DNA of 24,121 nucleotides. Source: Oceanospirillaceae bacterium UBA1126 (lineage in GTDB: Bacteria; Pseudomonadota; Gammaproteobacteria; Pseudomonadales; Balneatricaceae). The number at the start of each line of letters is the position of its first letter. Position 1 is the stretch's first letter. The notes under the pieces were generated by a model that saw only the letters and a program-made list of their open reading frames with translations, made no database searches and had not been told where the DNA came from. The position numbers and the translations under genes were made by a program. The stretch is taken from the NCBI GenBank assembly GCA_002312935.1, contig DCAT01000100.1, positions 1-24,121 on the forward strand, in the 5' to 3' direction. Below are positions 23,705 through 24,121 of the stretch, in pieces.

Positions 23705-24121
23705 ATGGTGGATCCAAATAGAATTCTACTAGGTGTGAATGTAGACCACGTTGCCACCTTGCGCCAAGCAAGGGGTACGCGTTATCCCGACCCAGTAAAA
23801 GCTGCATTAGACGCAGAGCAAGCTGGTGCAGACGGTATTACAGTGCACTTGCGTGAAGATGCGCGCCACATTCAGGAACGTGATGTGCGTGTGATGGCGC
23901 AAGTGTTGCAAACGCGGATGAATTTTGAGATTGCAGTCACCGATACAATGGTTGATATGGCTGTGGAAATTGCGCCAGCTTATGTGTGTTTAGTGCCAGA
24001 AAAGCGCCAGGAACTTACAACCGAAGGGGGTTTAGATGTTGCATCCCATTTATCACGAATGAAAGATGTATGTGACCAGCTCCAATCTAATAGTATTAAA
24101 GCTTCTCTTTTTATTGATGCA
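23705..24121 (+). CDS. pdxJ: Pyridoxine 5'-phosphate synthase, N-terminal part (runs off right edge)
   Basis: PdxJ condenses 1-deoxyxylulose 5-phosphate with 3-amino-2-oxopropyl phosphate to form pyridoxine 5'-phosphate. The first 139 codons are present and open to the window end (family about 243). Conserved blocks are GVNVDHVATLRQARGT (10-25), YPDPVKAA, ADGITVHLREDARHI with His48 equivalent to catalytic His45 of E. coli, LVPEKRQELTTEGGLDVA and the final SLFIDA. ATG 23705 has AGGAG (23690-23694) ten bases upstream. It is 53 bases after recO, in the conserved recO-pdxJ order. Confidence 0.97.
   Translation, partial: MVDPNRILLGVNVDHVATLRQARGTRYPDPVKAALDAEQAGADGITVHLREDARHIQERDVRVMAQVLQTRMNFEIAVTDTMVDMAVEIAPAYVCLVPEKRQELTTEGGLDVASHLSRMKDVCDQLQSNSIKASLFIDA

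Overview
The window reads as a chromosomal segment of a gammaproteobacterium. The genes are close to their E. coli counterparts in sequence, length and partly in order: nudF..cpdA..parE, and lepA-lepB-rnc-era-recO-pdxJ. The moderate GC content and the occasional GTG starts are compatible with a marine Cellvibrionales-like lineage, but that placement is an inference. I see no mobile element, CRISPR array, rRNA, tRNA or clear sign of horizontal transfer. Coding density is high and nearly all genes are core housekeeping genes.

Layout. (1) 1-1743, minus strand: argA followed by ilvD (N-terminal part only). (2) 1744-2102: a 359-base divergent non-coding region with a short direct repeat and a promoter with an operator-like dyad for glnE. 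(3) 2103-10632: glnE, then a lipid A/LPS block on both strands: lpxL (minus), msbA and dgkA (plus), a GT4 glycosyltransferase (minus) and waaA (plus). Together these cover late lipid A acylation, flipping across the inner membrane, diacylglycerol recycling, Kdo transfer and probably a core-sugar transfer. (4) 10629-15857, plus strand: thiP and thiQ (thiamine ABC transporter without its binding protein), an oxygen-dependent protoporphyrinogen oxidase, nudF and cpdA, tightly packed and partly overlapping, probably one transcript with waaA. (5) 15983-17881: parE. (6) 18021-18431: a small exported CpxP/Spy-like protein with two LTxxQ motifs, ended by a strong intrinsic terminator. (7) 18624-24121: lepA, then the conserved lepB-rnc-era-recO-pdxJ operon; pdxJ runs off the right edge.

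I do not find a clearly new multi-gene system. The points most worth a second look are the small CpxP/Spy-like gene, whose perfect -10 box, Shine-Dalgarno and signal peptide all point to an ATT start codon; the orphan thiPQ pair translationally coupled to waaA; the HemY-type oxidase in a gammaproteobacterium; and the operator-like dyads in front of glnE and between lpxL and msbA.
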